A stretch of 64,000 nucleotides of DNA from Mimachlamys varia (Eukaryota; Mollusca; Bivalvia; Pectinida; Pectinidae), in contig OX392536.1 in the NCBI GenBank assembly GCA_947623455.1, forward strand, positions 38,569,465 to 38,633,464, in the 5' to 3' direction. The translations under genes and the position numbers were made by a program. This document shows positions 30,827 to 44,113 of the stretch, one piece after another; the stretch's first letter is position 1, and the number at the start of each line of letters is the position of its first letter. The notes below the pieces were generated by a model. That model was not told the origin of the DNA. It did not search any database and saw only the letters and a program-made list of their open reading frames with translations.

Positions 30827-32934
30827 AGCCCTTGGATCATCCTATGGTGAACAGTGTTTATCAACAGACTTCAATCGAATACAGCCACACAAAGCTGTGC
30901 CGATAGAGGACCAGTCCGAACTGATGATTCGTATCTTCCAGTTACCATTACACTGAAACTTTAACCGCAGTGACTGTGACAATCACACAGCTGTTCAGCA
31001 ATTACCAAGCAAAACCCTATAAAGGTCAACAACTGGAAAAAATACGAAACGCCACAACTTAAAACAAATGTGAAAACATCTATTTTATTCATTGCATATT
31101 GCTTTCAACAACTACAATCCTCAGTACTGTCCTCAAGTAGGACATTGATGGCACAAGTGGAATAAAAAAGTACTAGAGCTTCCTCCCTATCAATTTGGAA
31201 ATAATCTATAATGAAGTTAATGATATACTTTATTTATTGAGGACAAATACATGTTTTGCATAAAGCTTATCTTCCACACATGGTCCCCTCGATGGAAACC
31301 ACTAAAATACATGTATATTCCCTGACAATATGTTTAGATAAGAGCAGTGATCAATCTACAACTTATTTGTATGAGTCCTTTTTGATTATATTGCTATAAA
31401 TAATGGGTCCCTCAATTCTAAATTCAATTATTTAAAGAAATCTTTGAGTCCCATACAAATTCTACGAGTAGATTTATCACAGAATGATCGCACAATAACC
31501 CCCGAGTCAGCGCTTGAATTGGTGCGTGAACCATGTCAAGAAAGATAACTCGTTCTACCTTACGGGCATTGAACTACAATGACCAGTACCTCTCGGGTAA
31601 GAGTTATTCCCCTTATAGCGACTATCCTGATGTGTACAATACCATTCTCTCATTTATTAACAAATAAAATGCACAAATAGGCTTCCCAACAATCCCCACA
31701 TCTATTTTTTTAAGAAGATTGTATTACTCGAGTGCGTCACTAAAACTAATGCATACAATAATGATTATTTCTTTATTTCTTTCCTTTTTGTTTTTGTTTG
31801 GAAAACATGGAGGTAAATAATTAAAAGCTGGTATAACACCCAATGTATATAGAACCGAGTAAGATAATTAAATTATGTGAGTTATTCTGGAGTGTCACAG
31901 TGACAGTAATTGGGCATTACGTCAGACCATTAAAGTGTATACCACCCGGGAGAGGTTCGCGGTAAATGTACGCGCAGTCAGGTGCACGTGTGTGTACTTT
32001 ACGCACATGACGACTAACAGAAACCAGCGTACAGCAAACAGGATCGAAAAAAGCTGTTGTGATATTTTTTATGATTATGTCCCAGTTCTTGCATTCTGTC
32101 AGGAAGTTCGAGTGCTGTACCGTGTCATTTGTCAGAATGGGACTGTCGCAATTAAACCCCGGTTACTTCATTATTGTTTTTAGAAAATCCACTTTTGGTG
32201 TTTATGTACCTACTGAGGTGACACAGGTGACAACGTGTATCAAAACAATACACTATTCCAATGGATACAGTACAAACAAATGTACACAACGCAGAACATA
32301 ATGTAAAATGTGGAGCTATGCAAAATGTTTTAACTATTGAGGATACAGAAATGTATAGTCGAAATACCATATAAGGTCACATTGTATTTAGATTATAGAG
32401 TATTTATATTATTGGTGCAAAGAAAATCATTTTTAAAATACGTTGACAGAATTAAGAACACATTTGTCTCAGCGAAAGTTCTAGAATATCTGTCTGCTGC
32501 TATATGCCTTCAAGCCCACCGATACCATTTATATATACATTTTTGTAATTGTATATGATTAAAGAAAAAAATATTACAAACGCGAGTGTTAAGCATAAGC
32601 CCTTTCATTATCAATTTTATATTTTGTTTTTCATAGATATACTTATAAATATCTGTATGATCATTAAGCCTATCTCCTACTACCTATTAAAAGAGTTCCA
32701 AAACTTTACTTCCTCTTAAACAATCCTCTATGAACCACTCTCTCTCCTTACTCTTTAATTTAATATAAGATATGCGCTGGTGGTAGCTATATATGTATAG
32801 AAAAAAAATCAATATTATTTCATGGAATAAGTATGACATAATTTAAGAAAAAAGATATAGAATATATGAACTTTATTTATTTTACAACAATTATAAAACA
32901 AGTTATGTTACTTAAATTAATCATTCTTGTTTGA
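30827..32934. other. No gene seen
   Basis: AT-rich. Short open frames (for example 31935-32183 on the plus strand) show no protein features that I recognise. Confidence 0.5.
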
Positions 32935-32935
32935 C

Positions 32936-33104
32936 CGGATGTTAGCGCGCGAGGGGTCTTATTGTTGGTGAAAAACGGAGTACCCGGAGAAAACCCACGT
33001 GGTCGAGCAGGTGACCTCATACCTTTACACGACCGATCGGGGAATCGAACCAGGGCTGCCTTGGTGAAAGGTAAGTTCACTATCCACTGCACCACCCGAT
33101 CACC
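32936..33104 (-). mobile_element. tRNA-derived SINE
   Basis: On the minus strand it starts GGTGATCGGGTGGTGCAGTG (A box), then CCTGGTTCGATTCCCC (B box), then a downstream conserved block CGTGGGTTTTCTCCGGGTAC. The pairing of a tRNA-like head with a GGGTTTTCTCCGGG central domain is characteristic of widespread invertebrate SINE superfamilies. It ends in unique AT-rich sequence without an obvious A-tail. Confidence 0.75.
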
Positions 33105-34240
33105 CCAAAGGCAAACATATTTGCGAAATAGGAATATACAAGTCGCGGAAATTATGACGATGTATCTGATATAAGCCTAAACGAGCTTTCAACAATACCG
33201 AGGCTGATATTCTACGATAGCTTTTAATAGTATGATGTTGAAACGGCTATATCAACATAATTATAATTATCCTTATTATTTTCATTTCACGAAGATCGTA
33301 ATTCTAAGTAGTTTATAAATGCGACGTTATCCGGTCTGCCTTCGCCGTGTGGAATCTCCTAATGGAGACATCCTAGGCTGTATCCACGGGAACTTGTCCA
33401 TGAAATATGACCGTTTAATGGAAAGGGTTAACAATGTGCATTTTACACGTGCATTGAGCATGTGTTATTTCCTCCACATTCTGGAATGAATTTAAAAAAA
33501 TGTAGCATACAGATCAAGCCGCGGTGACCCCCTCCACACCCCACATGGAATGTAAATCAGAGTGAAACAGTTTTCACTTCAACAAAGTATATGTGCACAC
33601 TACACGAGTAATTAATGTAATACCCATACATATAACAAAAAATGGGCATAAAAGTACTTTAAATGAGCATTATAATACCCATGAGTACTGTAATACGCGT
33701 ACTGTTATGTACGTACGTTACACGAACTTCTAATTTGCGTGAATTAAATCGGTTTTGCTATACGGGTATATATATAACACAGTTCTATATTCGCGTACAT
33801 TACACGAGAATTATCCCACACGTACCCTGCACCAACATGATGGATACTATATGGTTATAGTGACAGGATGATACGTACAGTATGCATATACAATGTACTA
33901 GATACGCGTCCATTATACGTGCTTCATCGACGCACATTAAACTTTATTTCACGACATTATACTTCTTCTCATGCCGCATCAAATTGTCATAATAAGCAGC
34001 AACGCCTCAGCAATGCACTCCGCATTACTGAGTAATTTGTGTAAAATTTCCAGGCTGTAACCGATCGCGAGGAACTGTTATGATTAAGAGAGAGGGAGAA
34101 CCAGCCTCTTCCAGCCTCTGGATCCACACAGGAGGAAAATTAGAACGTGGACGTCAACTTGACATAAAAGTGTTAAAAAATGCTTACTGAACCATTTACA
34201 TTTTCAAACAATTTACCACAGATATGCGTTTTAAATTCTA
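33105..34240. other. No gene seen
   Basis: Nothing recognisable beyond short low-complexity stretches such as ATACGCGTACTGT...CGTACGTTAC near 33690. Confidence 0.5.
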
Positions 34241-34530
34241 ACTGATGTTAATTTTTTGTTTAAAATTTAATGTTTATGAAGTATTTTAAATGTTATTTTG
34301 AGTACTTCTCCATGTTAACCAGACTTGGTTGTTTGGGTACGTGATCTCACCTCACATTTATATAAGTGAGGGAGCAATCCTAACCTTATCAACACTCCAA
34401 TAAACAAACCTGTTATAACCTAGTGATTTATTTCTTACTTGTCCCGGTTCAAAAGTAATTCCATACTATACTAGACAGCTCCGTATGTTTTTCATCTACC
34501 GTATCAATTATCACGAACCTAGTATTTTAT
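34241..34530 (+). mobile_element. Possible solo LTR fragment
   Basis: A TATA-like ATTTATATAAGTGAGGGAG near 34357, followed by CCAATAAACAAACC (polyadenylation-type signal) at 34396 and a T-rich stretch, resembles the promoter/R region of an LTR. I could not define TG...CA ends or a target duplication, so this is tentative. Confidence 0.25.
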
Positions 34531-34924
34531 AATTTCCATTCCGTATTATATCAATTATAACACGATTTATATGGCTCCCGATATAATCAATTATAAGAGA
34601 ATTTATGAGATTCTAGCTTCAGACAGGTAGCATATACAAAACATAAAACCATTTATCGCACTCCTCTTATAATGTATCTGTTCACTGCCAGCGAAAGATG
34701 GAATCCCTTCTGTTTAGGGAGTGGGGGTGGGGGGAGGACTGCACAGGGGACTGTGAGGGGGGTAACTATTATTACATTGTATGTATAACTTATTATGCAT
34801 AAATTTCTTGGACATGAATCTTATTCGCGCCGAATCTTAAATTCTATTGATACATTGCACTTTAAATTATTTTGACCTGTGGACAAAACTCATATTGCTT
34901 GAAATAACACATGATCACAAATAT

Positions 34925-36000
34925 TAAGGATTGAACCTCATTTTGACTGCGTTTACGGTAGTATATCCGCAGTTGGGAACGATCAATTATACGGTGCGTA
35001 TAAGCCAACTGTAGACATACTAATGTATTCGCACTCAAAATGAGGTTCATACTCCGACAAAAATATTCGAAGCGGGTTGCTACAATGGTAGCTAAAGGAC
35101 TCACACAACTAAATAATTTACTATATGTTATTACTAAGCTTTAGAGCTAATAACTTTAATATTTGAAGTTCAACACTAGTGACAACTGCCTGGATTCACA
35201 GATACATACATGGCAAAGACTTCAAATGACATTTTATCAGAAGTTTCGTGGCATTTTAGCTCGCTACGGTCGTCTGCTTCGGACAACTGGAAATTTACAT
35301 ATCAAACCAGTGAAATGGGACGGCAACACCCTCTGACTTTTGACCCCATATCAATCCGCCATCACATATCAAAATCTACCAAAAGTATACATTTTTGTAA
35401 AGTTAAATATCTATAGATTTCATTCAATGCAGAATATGTCAACAATTACCTATTTAGATTATTCAGAATCACTGTACTTAGCCGGAACAAATTTTCGATA
35501 GGGACTACAAACGTATGAAACACTTCGTGATAGGCTGATTTAGTTGTGTGATTCCTAAAGCTGTACGATAGCTGTACGTGGTTGCTTAGATAATATAGTT
35601 CCAGTGAATAAACAGCGATACATTGGTAAATATTCTATGGTAATAGTAGTAGCATTTCGAACATATTTCTTCATTTATAAGGTAATTACTTGTACTCGTT
35701 GACGTTGACACACTGCTCTGGTAGTGAGGTGACGAACGTCTCGAAAGGAAGTCGCCATTGTTTGCATTGCCGTCAAAGAATTTCGATTATGAATCACTGG
35801 AAAAAGAAGTTATAGCTAACATCCATTTGTCGGCTAATAATGGATCTCAAACAGGAATAAAAAATAGTCGTTACGGGATAACGCGCTTTGGCGTGAACAG
35901 GGTCATATTTAAAACAGATTTCGACCAAGCGAGCCGTTGTTTCTTTGCGCATGCGCCAATTTATACGCACTCAGAGTGTACACTTTACTACCACTTGGCC
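34925..36000. repeat. Third, interrupted copy of the 28 kb repeat family
   Basis: Begins ACCTCATTTTGACTGCGTTT and a diverged version of the hairpin arms (34930-35047). It then shows AATATTCGAAGCGGGTTGCT, is interrupted by about 450 bases of other sequence, and resumes near 35580 with GGTTGCTTAGATAATATAGT. It continues through CTCTGGTAGTGAGG, GCCGTCAAAGAATTTCGA and TACGCACTCAGAGT. Confidence 0.7.
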
Positions 36001-37820
36001 AAGATTCGACAAATAGTTAAAAATTATGTTGATATATGGCTCCAAACTGTTCGTAAAAATTGACAAGAAGGCACAAATTATACATTGACATATGATTCAA
36101 ATCCTTCTGACATTTTATTAAATTTCAATTGACATACAGCTTTAACTTAAAAAATATATTGATGCATATCTCCCGAATTCTGCTGAATTCTCATCCTCTG
36201 TGCCTTGTGTTATGCTTTAGGCAACGGCAATTAAAACATTGCCCTTTCGTCCCGCTGCTGCTGCTCATGAACAGAGTTCCTCGGTTCCTCGTTGGAATTT
36301 CTTTAACCCGGTCATCTTGAAGATTTGTCGGACGTGTTTTTGTCCGAAACACCTAATGCATTTGCTCAAAAGCGACAGTGGTGTTTAAGCCCTTCGATCA
36401 TGGGACGAAGTGACTTTAATTACATTTAGCTCTCAATAATGCCTGTTGCGATTCTGCATAAGTGTGACCCTAATTTCCTAGACATGTATATCTTCAAACT
36501 CAAAAAAAAAAGAAACAAAAAGAAACAAAAATGATTCAAACTCTGTTGACAAGTGTCCGTGCATTATGTTGACACACGGTCAAAGTGACTGGTCGTGACA
36601 AGAATGATATTGACAGCCGTGATCCTAGAAACTAGCATTGGAGATGTTTTCATTTACAGCAATCCATTGTATTACTTCAAATGAATCGATAGTTTACCTG
36701 CCACGCCAACAGTTATAACAAAATAAATGTTTGTATGCGTGTGTAGCTGGGGGTATAAAGCTCAAACAAGAAATATTTTGTCAATTACGCTGTCTGTAAA
36801 ATGCATATTTGCTACTCTGCATGTGTCACAATCCGTTCGAATTTTCACTTCCTATTTTAGTCAAAGGAGCAGGGGCAATAATGAGGTGTATTGGCCCCCA
36901 AAAATGTCCATTTATGATTTTATCAAGATTCTTGTTTCATGTATACTTTCTATCAATAGAGTACTTGGTAAGTAAAAATATGCAAATAGGGAGAAAAATT
37001 GTGACGTCATGATGTCTAAAAAATGGCGGGAAACTTCACGTTATTTTACAAATTTGTGAATTATGATGTTATTTTTGATGTTCACATCAATATCTAATAA
37101 CCTCCGCATGCTAGTACCAGCATTAAATTTTGCATACGTAATAATAAGTCAATAGTCTAGCTTATTCCAAAAAATAATCTTGGTACTCCCTTGCGGAGGG
37201 ATTGAAAATTGAACAAGGCGGTCAGAAAATACGACAGAAAATGTTATTATTTGCGCCGATGTTCACAGCGTTGTCACGGGCACGCAATAGGACTGGTCCG
37301 GTCGGTCGGGAAACGGCAGTTTTCAATAAATTTTATTATTACCTGATATCAAATTGAATTACATATTTTGTTGAAATAGTCTCTTTATTCAATCGTGATA
37401 AATTTGATAAAGATTATTCGATAGATCTATTATTATGTGTTGTTTGTTGCGGTAAATCACTTCCGGGTTTGGCGAGTAGTCAAAATAATCACCTTCCTCC
37501 ATTTCTTGTTTATTTCTGTATCGTTTTTTCAGTATATAATAGGCCTACCGAGAAAAAAAATGTGATTGAAATTCTAAAAATAGACACGGGACATTGTTAA
37601 CAAGCCATTTCTCAACCACTCACAAACACATTCTCTGGTCACAAAATGAATGTTATGGGTTATGTACAGTGGAAAAATTGAAATGATCAAAGTTAAGTAA
37701 ATGAAAATTAAGGAATTAAATTAAATAATGGAATAGATTTACTGTTTTACGTTGCTTGCACACAAACTTGTGTACGCAGATGATTTATTAAATACACCCA
37801 ATTTTTTTAATTATGTTGAG
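36001..37820. other. No gene seen; one cysteine-bearing minus-strand frame
   Basis: On the minus strand, a frame spanning about 36190-36350 encodes KGQCFNCRCLKH after an Arg/Thr-rich stretch, with a compact CxxCxC cluster. It has no start and no recognisable family, so it could be the tail of a decayed transposon protein or chance. The remainder is AT-rich. Confidence 0.3.
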
Positions 37821-37821
37821 G

Positions 37822-37886
37822 GGCGCGCATAGCTCAAACGGCTAACCTGTAAAGTATTGATGGGCGGTTCGATCCCTCCCAAGTAA
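37822..37886 (+). mobile_element. tRNA-like fragment (SINE head or tRNA pseudogene)
   Basis: GCGCATAGCTCAAACGGCTA (A-box-like) followed by GGGCGGTTCGATCCCTCCC (B-box). The arms do not fold into a good cloverleaf, and no CCA or A-tail context is visible. Confidence 0.5.
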
Positions 37887-38598
37887 CTAAGTTATTTTTT
37901 TATGTTTTTTTTTTACTATCAAACAAGCAGTAAAGTTTTTTTGTCAGTGACTAATATAATTTTCCAATCTAAAATCCTATAGGCCTTTTTCTCATAATGT
38001 TAAAACATTTGCGACTTTTCGAGGTTAATTGATTGTTTAAAAATGGAAAAAATACATATTACATAACATTGGGATGATAGCATATACATACAATTACAAA
38101 GATAAAAATATAATGTGTCAAGATGATAAAGACTTGGTTGACAATATAAAGGTACAATTTATTTCCCGCAAGTTTCTATAAATATTCATGCAAGACCGAA
38201 AAGAGCATTACAGATAATATAATTTCTATTAATTTGTTATACAGGTTTATGTCATCTGTCGTTGTTTATACATGCATGTAAAACATGGAATGAGAAATTC
38301 AAGTCAGTATTTTTCGTTAGTTAACCTGTATTGCTGGCTCTTGCGGCACTACCTATTACGCTAAATGGTTAAAACACACCATTCATTGCCTGTTTGCCAT
38401 CACTGTATTGGAAAAATGCATTAGTTTTGTTTTTTGTTTTTTGGGGTTTTTTTTGTCTTCAAATGACACATTTTTGTGTCATACCAAAAGCTAGTTAGCT
38501 CTGTGAAACAATATAATATATCTCAACGTTACTATCACAGTAAACATTGCATTTCCAAATCTGCCTTAACAACTTCATTCCTCTTGTAATATTTCAGA
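37887..38598. other. Upstream flank of the transposase-like gene
   Basis: T-rich and AT-rich. Ends in TTGTAATATTTCAG directly before the ATG, so the coding frame could be spliced to an upstream noncoding exon. Confidence 0.45.
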
Positions 38599-39934
38599 AT
38601 GGCACCTAGAGCCTACCCTTGTGTAGTTTGCTCAAAAAGAACCAAACCAGTGGAACGACGGCCAATCAGTGGAAATAAATCGCTGAGAAAGTATTTATTG
38701 AAAACATATCTCATCCGTGCCCAAGAAGGTGATGTGATTTGTGGTAAGTGCCGTCAGCAACATCGCAGATATCAACTCTCCAATATTCCTTCATCGACCA
38801 GGTCTAATCAATCATCTGATCATGACATTTCAGCGAAGAAAAGCAGATTGTCATCTCCACGAAATATAGCTCTGCCAATACCTTCGACAGGTGGAAGCCA
38901 CACTAAGTGCGTTGTTTGTCAAAGTTTTCCGTCCCATTTGATAGTTGTTCCACGTGACACAAAGTACAGTTTGTTTTTACTTAAAGGTGTTTTGTTACCA
39001 GTTGGCACAAGGTGTTGTCCTGTACATATAAAACATGGACTATTTAGCTCTGAAGCACTAGAATGCATTGTTGCATCTCGCGATTCGTCCTCAGTGAACC
39101 GGACAGATATTGCACAGTTGATAACCAGTATTAGAGATGCTGCCAATAAAAGTCAAGATCAACGCATCAATTTTGACTCTCCTGTTGCACTCAGTAATGA
39201 TGACTATGTTTCGCTCACAGGGTTAGGCAGGGAACAGTTTTGTGATCTGTGCTCTCACTTGAAAAGTACATTGCGTAATACTAAAAACAGAAGTTTGAAA
39301 GCTTGTGTTCGTATATTTTTAACCAAGTTAAAGGCCCAATATACGTAACTTCAGGAAATTTTTCGTTAATCTGAAAAATTCTGAAAAAAATCCAGTTGAA
39401 AACCATGCAAAAATCAGCCTAAAACGAAGTAAACCTGAGCGGTAACTAACGAAAAACTCCTGACAGAAAAATCTAAAGAATTGAAAATAATTCAGGTGGG
39501 GCCCACTTCAATAACAAACCGCAGGTAGAAGACAGTCAAAATGGTCGCGTGTTTACAAATACCGAGTTTCAACTGCTGCCGTACCGGTTACCGCGTAAGA
39601 AGTCATCTTAGATATTGCTGATTTCAGTTAATCTTAACTTAATCTATCAAAAATAATAAGTTATTAGGCTTGATTTTCGCATCAAGTTTTGCCGAAAGTT
39701 ACGTATATTGGGCCTTTAAAGGGTGGCATGTCAAACAGGATGTTGTCGACTGTTTTTAATATAAGCAAGGATTCCATCAGGTGTGCTATGACATCAGCAA
39801 GAAACGCCCTGGTACAGGATTTTGTACCATCATATTTAGGATTCAAACATATCAGCCGTGATGATGTGATTACAAAACACACAAGACCATTGGCACAGAC
39901 CTTATTTGGAGGACTTATGATTAAATGCATTTAA
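38599..39934 (+). pseudogene. DDE (Tnp4/ISL2EU-like) transposase gene, split by a MITE and truncated
   Basis: The N-terminal part has Cys pairs CVVC (residues 8-11) and CGKC, then KCVVC...RCCPVH, which look like zinc-binding modules. The helix-turn-helix region follows: LTGLGREQFCDL, FLTKLK, GGMSNRMLSTVFNISKDSIR, then DFVPSYLGFKHISRDDVI and HTRPLAQTLFGG. That order matches the N-terminal half of eukaryotic Harbinger/ISL2EU-type transposases (DDE_Tnp_4 group). A 384-base MITE sits between KLK and GGM; removing it with one TTAA gives a single 315-residue frame. The catalytic DDE domain is missing, as the frame stops at 39932-39934 shortly after LFGG. The MITE and the truncation both argue it is inactive. 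Confidence 0.8.
39332..39715. mobile_element. TTAA-flanked MITE, piggyBac-like, copy 2 (384 bases)
   Basis: Same family as 19785-20170 but in the opposite orientation. Ends AGGCCCAATATACGTAAC and ACGTATATTGGGCCT; flanks TTAA at 39328-39331 and 39716-39719. It interrupts the transposase-like gene. Precise removal restores ACC AAG TTA AAG GGT GGC, in frame. Confidence 0.93.
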
Positions 39935-41771
39935 TTTCGCCATAACGCAGTGAAAACAGGCGTCGTGAACGTAAGAGATGGCAGATTACCTTGACATGGA
40001 ATTCAAGCGTGCTATAAACATCGAGTGACCTATTTCTGGCGTAATTCATAACGAGGCTGTGACTGCGCAGCGTTATTTGTAGCCCCTCATCAATCCTAAA
40101 CTCGGTCATTATTGCGTTTTAGAGGGTAAAAACTTAAAGTTAATATCAAACAAGTTCCGCTATAACAATCTAGGAGGCATTAAGGCCCTAATCAACCAGG
40201 ACGGGTTTATCTCCACTCCCTCATTAACGTATTATCAACGACGCAACGGGGTCATTACAACGCTTAAAATGTGTCAACTGTTCCTGAGGAAGGTCAAGGC
40301 CAGACTGTTCTCAGCACCTGCATGTGTTGTGCCACCATTGGTCGATACTTTTTGGAAGTTAGTGTGTGTTAAAATGATTAATTGACGGTTCAAGTAATCA
40401 AAAATGTGTTATAATCACTTGTCAACAATTCGTGTGAACAGCTTGTGTTGTAACCGTTTGTTAACGTTCCGGTTGAGTCTGCGTGTAATTTTATTGTCAG
40501 TAAGTGATATGGAGAACCGACTTATGTTGCTACATGTACCATATATCAAAAAATAGAGTGGCCAAGGAATTCGTGTAAATCAGAATGTGTTATACGCATT
40601 TTTCAACAATCCGTGTAGCCAAGCAAATGTTTTTACCTCTATTAACAAGAATGTGTTGTTACCTCTATTAACAAGAATGTGTTATTACCATTTGCCATTG
40701 GTTATTGACTTGCTTTATCATGTTGCAATTGAGTTGAGCCAACATAATATCAGAAATAGCTTGCCCATCAAAGTATTTTTTATATCAAATGAAATATATT
40801 TCTAAGCATGTATTAATACATGTATGTAAAGACGTTTATGATATGCATTAACTCAGAAGTTCCCTAGCACACACCTTTAAACCCGCTGACTACTCCAGAT
40901 TAGAAATTCCCTCACCTGCCTGTCAGTGTTAATTCTACATGCATGATGACCTACCCAAGAACACTTTTTACTCTGTAAAGTTTGGTGCAAATCAACAAGT
41001 CAATCGAAAACTGTCTTCCTTATTTTCTGATTCCACCAAAAGAAAGAAAAACATGAAATATAGCCATCTAGAAAATAGTAGTGGAATTTGAAAGCTAGTC
41101 GTGATTTTACGCAAAACTCCAATGGCTGTTGCAGACTACGTGTACGCCAATCAAGATCCTGGTCACAGCTACTGAAACACAATTTTTAAGTATGGAGTGA
41201 TGACGTCATAAACGACGTCGATCTTATCACAATCGGTTTATCACGTGCTATACCAATCTTGTTTAAATTGAATACATCTGACTTGTATATGACGTAAGCT
41301 TCTTCCTTTCCAGTGCACATTTTTACTCATTTTTAATTTTAATACTTATGAAAATATCACAGATAATAAACTTGAATGCGGTCGAGTCCAGCCCATAAAC
41401 AAAAACGGGCAATAATTTATCTTCAGAACTTACGCCAAAGTCGTTTATTGTATTACTATGTCTCTGTAAGTTCCGGTGGCGATGACATGTGTGTCTTTTT
41501 TCTTCTTCCATATGTCTATGTAAGGACGTTTTTAACAAGTGCTATTAACCATATAAATATTTCAAAGAGTCATTAAGGAAAACCGCGCTTTGACATTAGC
41601 ATTGTCACAAAAACTACACGAGATGACGTTTAAATTATACTACAAGTTTAGGTTGTTGTAATGAATGGGAAACAAACACTGTAAATCGTACGGGTAATTA
41701 TATTAACTAACTTATAATTCGACTTCAAATAGACGCCTACAGACCACGTGGTCGTGACTGTCTTTCTGAAT
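39935..41771. other. No firm gene; one unassigned open stretch
   Basis: The plus-strand frame at 40082-40383 is open for about 100 codons without an ATG start (KFRYNNLGGIKALINQDGF within it). I do not recognise it; it may be degenerate transposon sequence or chance. The rest is AT-rich without features. Confidence 0.35.
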
Positions 41772-44113
41772 TACTGTATATCCTAGTAACATTGACGTAT
41801 GTAGCTTCCCACAATAAAATTACTGTATATTCTAGTAACATTGCCGTATGTAACTTCCCACAATAAAATGACTGTATATCCTAGTAACAGTGACGTATGT
41901 AACTTCCCACAATAAAATGACGGTATATCCTAGTAACATTGACGTATGTAACTTCCCACAATAAAATTACTGTATATCCTAGTAACATTGACGTATGTAA
42001 CTTCCCACAATAAAATTACTGTATATCCTAGTAACATTGACGTATGTAACTTCCCACAATAAAATGACTGTATATCCTAGTAACATTGACGTATGTAACT
42101 TCCCACAATAAAATTACTGTATATCCTAGTAACATTGACGTATGTAACTTCCCACAATAAAATTACTGTATATCCTAGTAACAGTGACGTATGTAACTTC
42201 CCACAATAAAATTACTGTATATCCTAGTAACATTGACGTATCTAACTTCCCACAATAAAATTACTGTATATCCTAGTAACATTCACGTATGTAACTTCCC
42301 ACAATAAAATTACTGTATATCCTAGTAACATTGACGTATGTAACTTCCCACAATAAAATTACTGTATATCCTAGTAACATTGACGTATGTAACTTCCCAC
42401 AATAAAATTACTGTATATCCTAGTAACATTGACGTATGTAACTTCCCACAATAAAATGACTGTATATCCTAGTAACATTGATGTATGTAACTTCCCACAA
42501 TAAAATTACTGTATATCCTAGTAACAGTGACGTATGTAACTTCTAACTTCCCACAATAAAATTACTGTATATCCTAGTAACATTGACGTATGTAACTTCC
42601 CACAATAAAATTACTGTATATCCTAGTAACATTGACGTATGTAACTTCTAACTTCCCGCAATAAAATTAATGTATATCCTAGTAACATTCACGTATGTAA
42701 CTTCCCACAATAAAATTACTGTATATCCTAGTAACATTCACGTATGTAACTTCTAACTTCCCACAATAAAATTACTGTATATCCTAGTAACATTCACGTA
42801 TGTAACTTCCCACAATAAAATTACTGTATATCCTAGTAACATTGACGTATGTAACTTCTAACTTCCCACAATACAATTACTGAATATCCTAGTAACATTC
42901 ACGTATGTAACTTCCCACAATAAAATTACTGTATATCCTAGTAACATTGACGTATGTAGCTACCCACAATAAAATTACTGTATATCCTAGTAACATTGAC
43001 GTATGTAACTTCCCACAATACAATTACTGTATATCCTAGTAACATTGACGTATGTAACTACCCACAATAAAATGACTGTATATCCTAGTAACATTGACGT
43101 ATGTAACTTCCCACAATAAAATTACTGTATATCCTAGTAACATTCACGTATGTAACTTCCCACAATAAAATTACTGTATATCCTAGTAACATTCACGTAT
43201 GTAACTTCCCACAAAAAATTTACTGTATATCCTAGTAACATTGACGTATGTAACTTCCCACAATAAAATGACTGTATATCCTAGTAACAGTGACGTATGT
43301 AACTTCCCACAATAAAATGACTGTATATCCTAGTAACATTGACGTATCTAACTTCCCACAATAAAATGACTGTATATCCTAGTAACAGTGACGTATGTAA
43401 CTTCCCACAATAAAATTACTGTATATCCTAGTAACATTGACGTATGTAACTACCCACAATAAAATTACTGTATATCCTAGTAACATTGACGTATGTAACT
43501 TCCCTCAATAAAATGACTGTATATCCTAGGAACAGTGACGTATGTAACTTCCCACAATAAAATTACTGTATATCCTAGTAACAGTGACGTATGTAACTTC
43601 CCACAATAAAATTACTGTATATCCTAGTAACATTGACGTATGTAACTTCCCACAATAAAATTACTGTATATCCTAGTAACAGTGACGTATGTAACTTCCC
43701 ACAATAAAATTACTGTATATCCTAGTAACATTGACGTATGTAACTTCCCACAATAAAATTACTGTATATCCTAGTAACAGTGACGTATGTAACTTCCCAC
43801 AATAAAATTACTGTATATCCTAGTAACATTGACGTATGTAACTTCCCACAATAAAATTACTGTATATCCTAGTAACAGTGACGTATGTAACTTCCCACAA
43901 TAAAATTACTGTATATCCTAGTAACATTGACGTATGTAACTTCCCACAATACAATTACTGTATATCCTAGTAACATTCACGTATGTAACTTCTAACTTCC
44001 CACAATAAAATTACTGTATATCCTAGTAACAGTGACGTATGTAACTTCCCACAATAAAATGACTGTATATCCTAGTAACAGTGACGTATGTAACTTCCCA
44101 CAATAAAATTACC
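41772..44113. repeat. 2.3 kb minisatellite array, 49-base unit
   Basis: About 47 copies of a unit made of GACGTATGTAACTTCCCACA, ATAAAATTACTGTATATCCT and AGTAACATT. Some units carry a 7-base TAACTTC duplication (near 42540, 42640, 42750, 42855, 43990). Small substitutions (CATTGACG/CAGTGACG/CATTCACG; AAAATTAC/AAAATGAC) recur. Each unit contains AATAAAA on the plus strand. Confidence 0.97.

Noticed and set aside
34241..34530. Complete LTR retrotransposon
   Set aside because: No gag-pol frames nearby and no definable LTR ends; at most a solo-LTR fragment.
36190..36350. CxxCxC minus-strand frame as a zinc-knuckle gene
   Set aside because: No start, no family match that I can name, and too short; left as a note only.
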